Shown here: one piece after another, positions 61,671-64,000 of the stretch
Layout of the letters: every line of letters starts with the position of its first letter
Numbering within the stretch: the first letter of the stretch is position 1
Origin: Granulicella mallensis
GTDB taxonomy: Bacteria > Acidobacteriota > Terriglobia > Terriglobales > Acidobacteriaceae
Length of the DNA: 64,000 bases
Reading direction: 5' to 3'
Assembly (NCBI RefSeq): GCF_014203225.1
Contig: NZ_JACHIO010000016.1
Span: 62,001-126,000 of the forward strand
Notes under the pieces: model-generated
What the model was told of the DNA's origin: nothing
Seen by the model: the letters and a program-made list of their open reading frames with translations, nothing else
Databases searched by the model: none
Position numbers and translations under genes: made by a program

Positions 61671-61825
61671 TTTCAGCACCTCCGGCGCGCTGCTCCGCGC
61701 CAGACCTCTTCGAGTTCTATGCTACCGCCGTGCGAGGCATCCCGAAGTATGCCACACTGACAGCCTATCCGCCTGACTGACCGCACTTTTGGAGTACGCT
61801 GGGAAACGCAGAGGGAGACAGCACC

Positions 61826-62005
61826 GTGGCCAAAACGAAGAAAAAGGTCTTTTCCGTAACAAAGGCCGTAAAAGCCAACGCCCGCGAACGTCTCGGCTCG
61901 CCTCCGCCGGAGCGCGTACTGCCCGACCCCAAAGCAAAAGCCGCCGCTAAACCGAAGCACAAAGAGACTCTCGCCGACCTGTTGACCGGCGACAAGGATG
62001 CCTAA
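61826..62005 (+). CDS. Small basic protein of 59 residues
   Basis: A short gene found by reading the gap: GTG at 61826 with GGGAG 10 bases before it, stop TAA at 62003-62005, 2 bases before the next ATG. The product is Lys/Ala-rich (begins MAKTKKKVFSVTKAVK), with a conserved-looking ARERLGSPPPERV and LADLLTGDKDA end. It is coupled with the SIMPL gene. No family assignment; confidence comes from start, spacing and codon usage. Confidence 0.65.
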   Translation: MAKTKKKVFSVTKAVKANARERLGSPPPERVLPDPKAKAAAKPKHKETLADLLTGDKDA

Positions 62006-62007
62006 CA

Positions 62008-62745
62008 ATGCAGACTCTACGCTTTGCCACACTCGTTCTTCTTGCCGCCACGTTGCCACTCGCCACAAGGGCACAAACAGCTGACAACCCGTCCGTTCAG
62101 ATCAACAAGGACAACCGTACGATTGCGATCTCCGCCACGGATCACGCCGAGGCCGACCCGGACGTTGCCGATCTCCACGTCGGCTTTACGGTCTATGGCG
62201 CCACGCTGAAGGACGCGTACAAGGCTGCTTCCGATAGCTCCAACGGCATCACCAAGGCCATGCTCGACGCCGGAGCCACACGCTCCGAGATCCAGAGTCA
62301 GAGCCAGCGCGTCTCCCGCCTTACCGACTACGAGATCAAGACCCAGAAGGGCATGAAGTTCAGCGTCCAGCAGAGTTGGACCGTCAGCGTCGATCCAAAG
62401 GACGCCGCACTCATCCTCGACGCCGCTGTGCAGGCCGGAGCCAACCAGAGCGGTGACATCAACTGGCGCATGAAGAACAACATCGCGCTGGACAGCGAAG
62501 CCATTCGCCTCGCCACCGAGCACGCCCGTGCGCTCGCAGCGGAGCTGGCTAAGGGCATGGGCGTCACGCTCGGCAAGCCCCTGTATGCGACCAACAGCAT
62601 CAGCAATGGGTTCATCGCTCCTCGTGTTCGAAGCTTTGCCATGATGAGTGATAGTGTCGAAGCCAAGACAGCTGCTCCACTCGCCATCGAAGCACAGCGC
62701 GTCCAGAGCACCGCCACCGTGCAGATCGTCTATGCCATTGAGTAA
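62008..62745 (+). CDS. Exported SIMPL-domain protein
   Basis: A 245-residue protein of the SIMPL (DUF541) family, typically periplasmic. The signal peptide (LRFATLVLLAATLPLATRA) is followed by the IAISATDHAEADPDVADL start of the domain, LDAGATRSEIQSQ and the C-terminal TATVQIVYAIE strand. Biochemical role is unsettled, though relatives affect oxidative stress in other bacteria. It follows a small gene by 2 bases, indicating an operon. Confidence 0.88.
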   Translation: MQTLRFATLVLLAATLPLATRAQTADNPSVQINKDNRTIAISATDHAEADPDVADLHVGFTVYGATLKDAYKAASDSSNGITKAMLDAGATRSEIQSQSQRVSRLTDYEIKTQKGMKFSVQQSWTVSVDPKDAALILDAAVQAGANQSGDINWRMKNNIALDSEAIRLATEHARALAAELAKGMGVTLGKPLYATNSISNGFIAPRVRSFAMMSDSVEAKTAAPLAIEAQRVQSTATVQIVYAIE

Positions 62746-62833
62746 TAGGTGTTTTCAGACTACGGCTGACTTCGGCAGGCTACCCTGGGCGACCTAAAGG
62801 CTCCGTGAAATTGTCCTCCGGTAAGCTATCTTT

Positions 62834-63532
62834 ATGCCGTTAACTGGTGCACTCGTAATCTTTGAACTTCTTGTGATGGTACTTTCCATCTCACTGCATG
62901 ACTGCGCGCAAGCGTGGATGGCCAACCGTCTCGGCGATCCGACGGCACGGATGATGGGCCGCATGACCATGAATCCTGCGAAGCACTTCGATCTCTTCGG
63001 CATGGCGATCTGGCCGCTGATTTACATCTTCCGCAGCCCGCTGATCCTGGGCTGGGGCAAGCCCGTCCCCATGACGCCGCGCAACTTCCGGAATCCCTCA
63101 CGCGATGAGATGATCGCCACTCTCGCAGGTCCGGGGGCACAACTGCTCGCGGCGGTCGTTGCCCTGATCGTGCTGATCGTCCTGCGGCACGTCAACGCCG
63201 ATGCGAACGCGTCCCTGGGAACAGCGGTTGCGCTGGGGTTTCGTAACCTTGGCGTCTCCACGGAAGGCCTGCCGGCTATCTTTCCGCTGATCCTGTTTCT
63301 CTACTTCTGCATCCTGATGAACCTGCTGCTCTTCGTCTTCAACCTGGTTCCGCTGCCGTTTCTCGACGGCGGCAAGATCCTGATGCACTACCTGCCCTAC
63401 AACGCAGCGCAGACCTATCAGAGCATTGGGCTCTACCTGATGTTCGCGTTCATGTTCCTCGGCTTCACGCTCATCATGATCGTCTTCGCACCGCTGATGG
63501 GCATCTTCCAGCAGCTGCTCTTCAGCCTGTAA
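62834..63532 (+). CDS. Site-2-protease (M50)-like membrane protein with degenerate active site
   Basis: A 232-residue protein with about five helices, clearly of the YwhC-type M50 family: WMANRLGDPTARMMGRMTMNP and NLVPLPFLDGGKI are typical. However, the catalytic HExxH is HDCAQ here (SISLHDCAQAW), which lacks the Glu and the second His; the third ligand region LDGG is intact. It is probably a pseudoprotease or chaperone-like paralogue. It is complete and looks translated normally. It follows the SIMPL gene by 88 bases. Confidence 0.85.
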   Translation: MPLTGALVIFELLVMVLSISLHDCAQAWMANRLGDPTARMMGRMTMNPAKHFDLFGMAIWPLIYIFRSPLILGWGKPVPMTPRNFRNPSRDEMIATLAGPGAQLLAAVVALIVLIVLRHVNADANASLGTAVALGFRNLGVSTEGLPAIFPLILFLYFCILMNLLLFVFNLVPLPFLDGGKILMHYLPYNAAQTYQSIGLYLMFAFMFLGFTLIMIVFAPLMGIFQQLLFSL

Positions 63533-63537
63533 TCCAA

Positions 63538-63632
63538 ACTGCAAACGCGGAGTGCGCTGAGTACGCCAAGTTGACGCAAAGGAAACTCTGCGCAAACTTA
63601 GCGTCCTTCGCGCACTCTGCGTTTGCAGTCTG
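63538..63632. repeat. Inverted repeat between convergent genes
   Basis: CTGCAAACGCGGAGTGCGC at about 63539-63557 mirrors GCGCACTCTGCGTTTGCAG at about 63611-63629, with a further internal pair (TTGACGCAAAGG, CTTAGCGTCC). It fills nearly all of the 110-base gap and probably ends both transcripts. Confidence 0.7.
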
Positions 63633-63642
63633 ATGGCACGAC

Positions 63643-64000
63643 CTAGCCTTCCGCCGAAAACTTCGACCGCATGAACTGCACATAGTCCGCGTTCGACATC
63701 TCATCCCACGCGCGAATGAAGCCTCTCGCGTCATCGCCTACCAGATACCGGAGCCTGTCCGTGCCATCGGTTACCGCCTCGAAGATGACCTTCGCCACAT
63801 CTCCCGAACAGATCGTCCGCGATGCCGTCATGCTGCCAAACGCCTCCTGCGTGCGCTCGACAAAGCCGTCGTAGGCGGTCAGCGAATCGTCCTTCGCACT
63901 GCACTCCGCAGACCGCTCGGAGAAGTTCGTATTGTTCACGCCGCCATGAGGCTCAACCAGCTTGACGACGATGTTCTGTGACGCCAGTTCATACGCCAGC
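63643..64000 (-). CDS. Short-chain dehydrogenase, C-terminal part
   Basis: 119 codons of the 3' end of an SDR-type oxidoreductase; the 5' part lies beyond the window. The frame is open from 64000 (LAYELASQNIVVKLVEPHGGV, NNTNFSE) to the stop at 63643; the ATG-like start at 63939 is only an internal GTG. The glycine motif and catalytic Tyr are outside the window, so the assignment rests on the C-terminal signature (VKLVEPHGG) seen in SDRs. Confidence 0.75.
   Translation of the reverse strand, partial: LAYELASQNIVVKLVEPHGGVNNTNFSERSAECSAKDDSLTAYDGFVERTQEAFGSMTASRTICSGDVAKVIFEAVTDGTDRLRYLVGDDARGFIRAWDEMSNADYVQFMRSKFSAEG

Noticed and set aside
61826..62005. Treating the 59-codon frame as noise
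   Set aside because: Kept as a gene: it has a ribosome-binding site, a stop 2 bases before the next start and a composition like a small basic protein.

Overview
The window looks like a chromosomal segment of an Acidobacteriota species of the Terriglobia (Acidobacteriaceae; Terriglobus/Granulicella/Edaphobacter-like). This is inferred from the GC-rich coding style, a TonB-dependent receptor with an N-terminal carboxypeptidase-regulatory domain, an ABC-permease/M1-aminopeptidase fusion, several GT-C type membrane glycosyltransferases and many intergenic inverted-repeat elements. No species is claimed. I see no rRNA, tRNA, prophage, transposase or CRISPR array. About 55 genes are supported; mntH (left edge) and an SDR gene (right edge) are cut by the window.

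Layout. 1-2.2 kb: partial mntH with a palindromic MntR-like operator, then rpmA and rplU (L27/L21). 2.2-6.4 kb: two paralogous GT-C membrane proteins separated by a sugar epimerase-type SDR. 6.6-11.7 kb: ABC ATPase, 1212-aa ABC permease/M1 peptidase fusion, dUTPase. 12-17.5 kb: membrane glycosyltransferase-like protein, MBL-fold hydrolase, zinc-ribbon protein, rpsU, gamma carbonic anhydrase, VOC protein. 17.5-25.4 kb: transglutaminase/TPR protein, DUF2254 membrane protein, ferritin-like protein, ECF sigma factor with an overlapping membrane partner and a divergent small membrane protein. 25.4-31 kb: hisS, a DUF6882-like gene, a DUF1778-like antitoxin, DUF1287 protein, aspS. 31-36.7 kb: tautomerase, M28 peptidase with rhomboid-like protein, LysW-like carrier overlapping an exported protein, Y-family polymerase, RDD protein. 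36.8-41.3 kb: ABC exporter with two-component system, gluQRS. 41.6-47.6 kb: lipoprotein, DPP IV-type peptidase, cysS, EamA transporter. 47.7-57 kb: TonB receptor with Cys/His-rich small protein, etfBA, another membrane glycosyltransferase-like protein, then a Cys-rich small protein, an outer-membrane-like protein and a MerC-type protein. 57.2-64 kb: ArsB-like transporter, membrane Fe-S oxidoreductase (EMO-like), small proteins, SIMPL protein, degenerate site-2-protease homologue and a partial SDR.

How genes work together. EtfAB and the NarI/HdrD-like oxidoreductase probably pass electrons from acyl-CoA dehydrogenases to menaquinone. The 36.8-40.4 kb genes form a sensor-regulator-ABC module of the linearmycin-resistance type. 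The ECF sigma factor and the divergent DUF6249-like gene share a mirrored pair of ECF-like promoters, suggesting autoregulation. The TonB receptor, two Cys/His-rich exported peptides and MerC-type protein look like metal handling.

The most striking non-coding feature is the repeat content. At least eight kinds of inverted-repeat element occupy the gaps, and almost all touch a gene 3' end. A 17-nt motif (about TAGGGYRTGTCMTCYAA) recurs at six intergenic sites, five of them between convergent genes.
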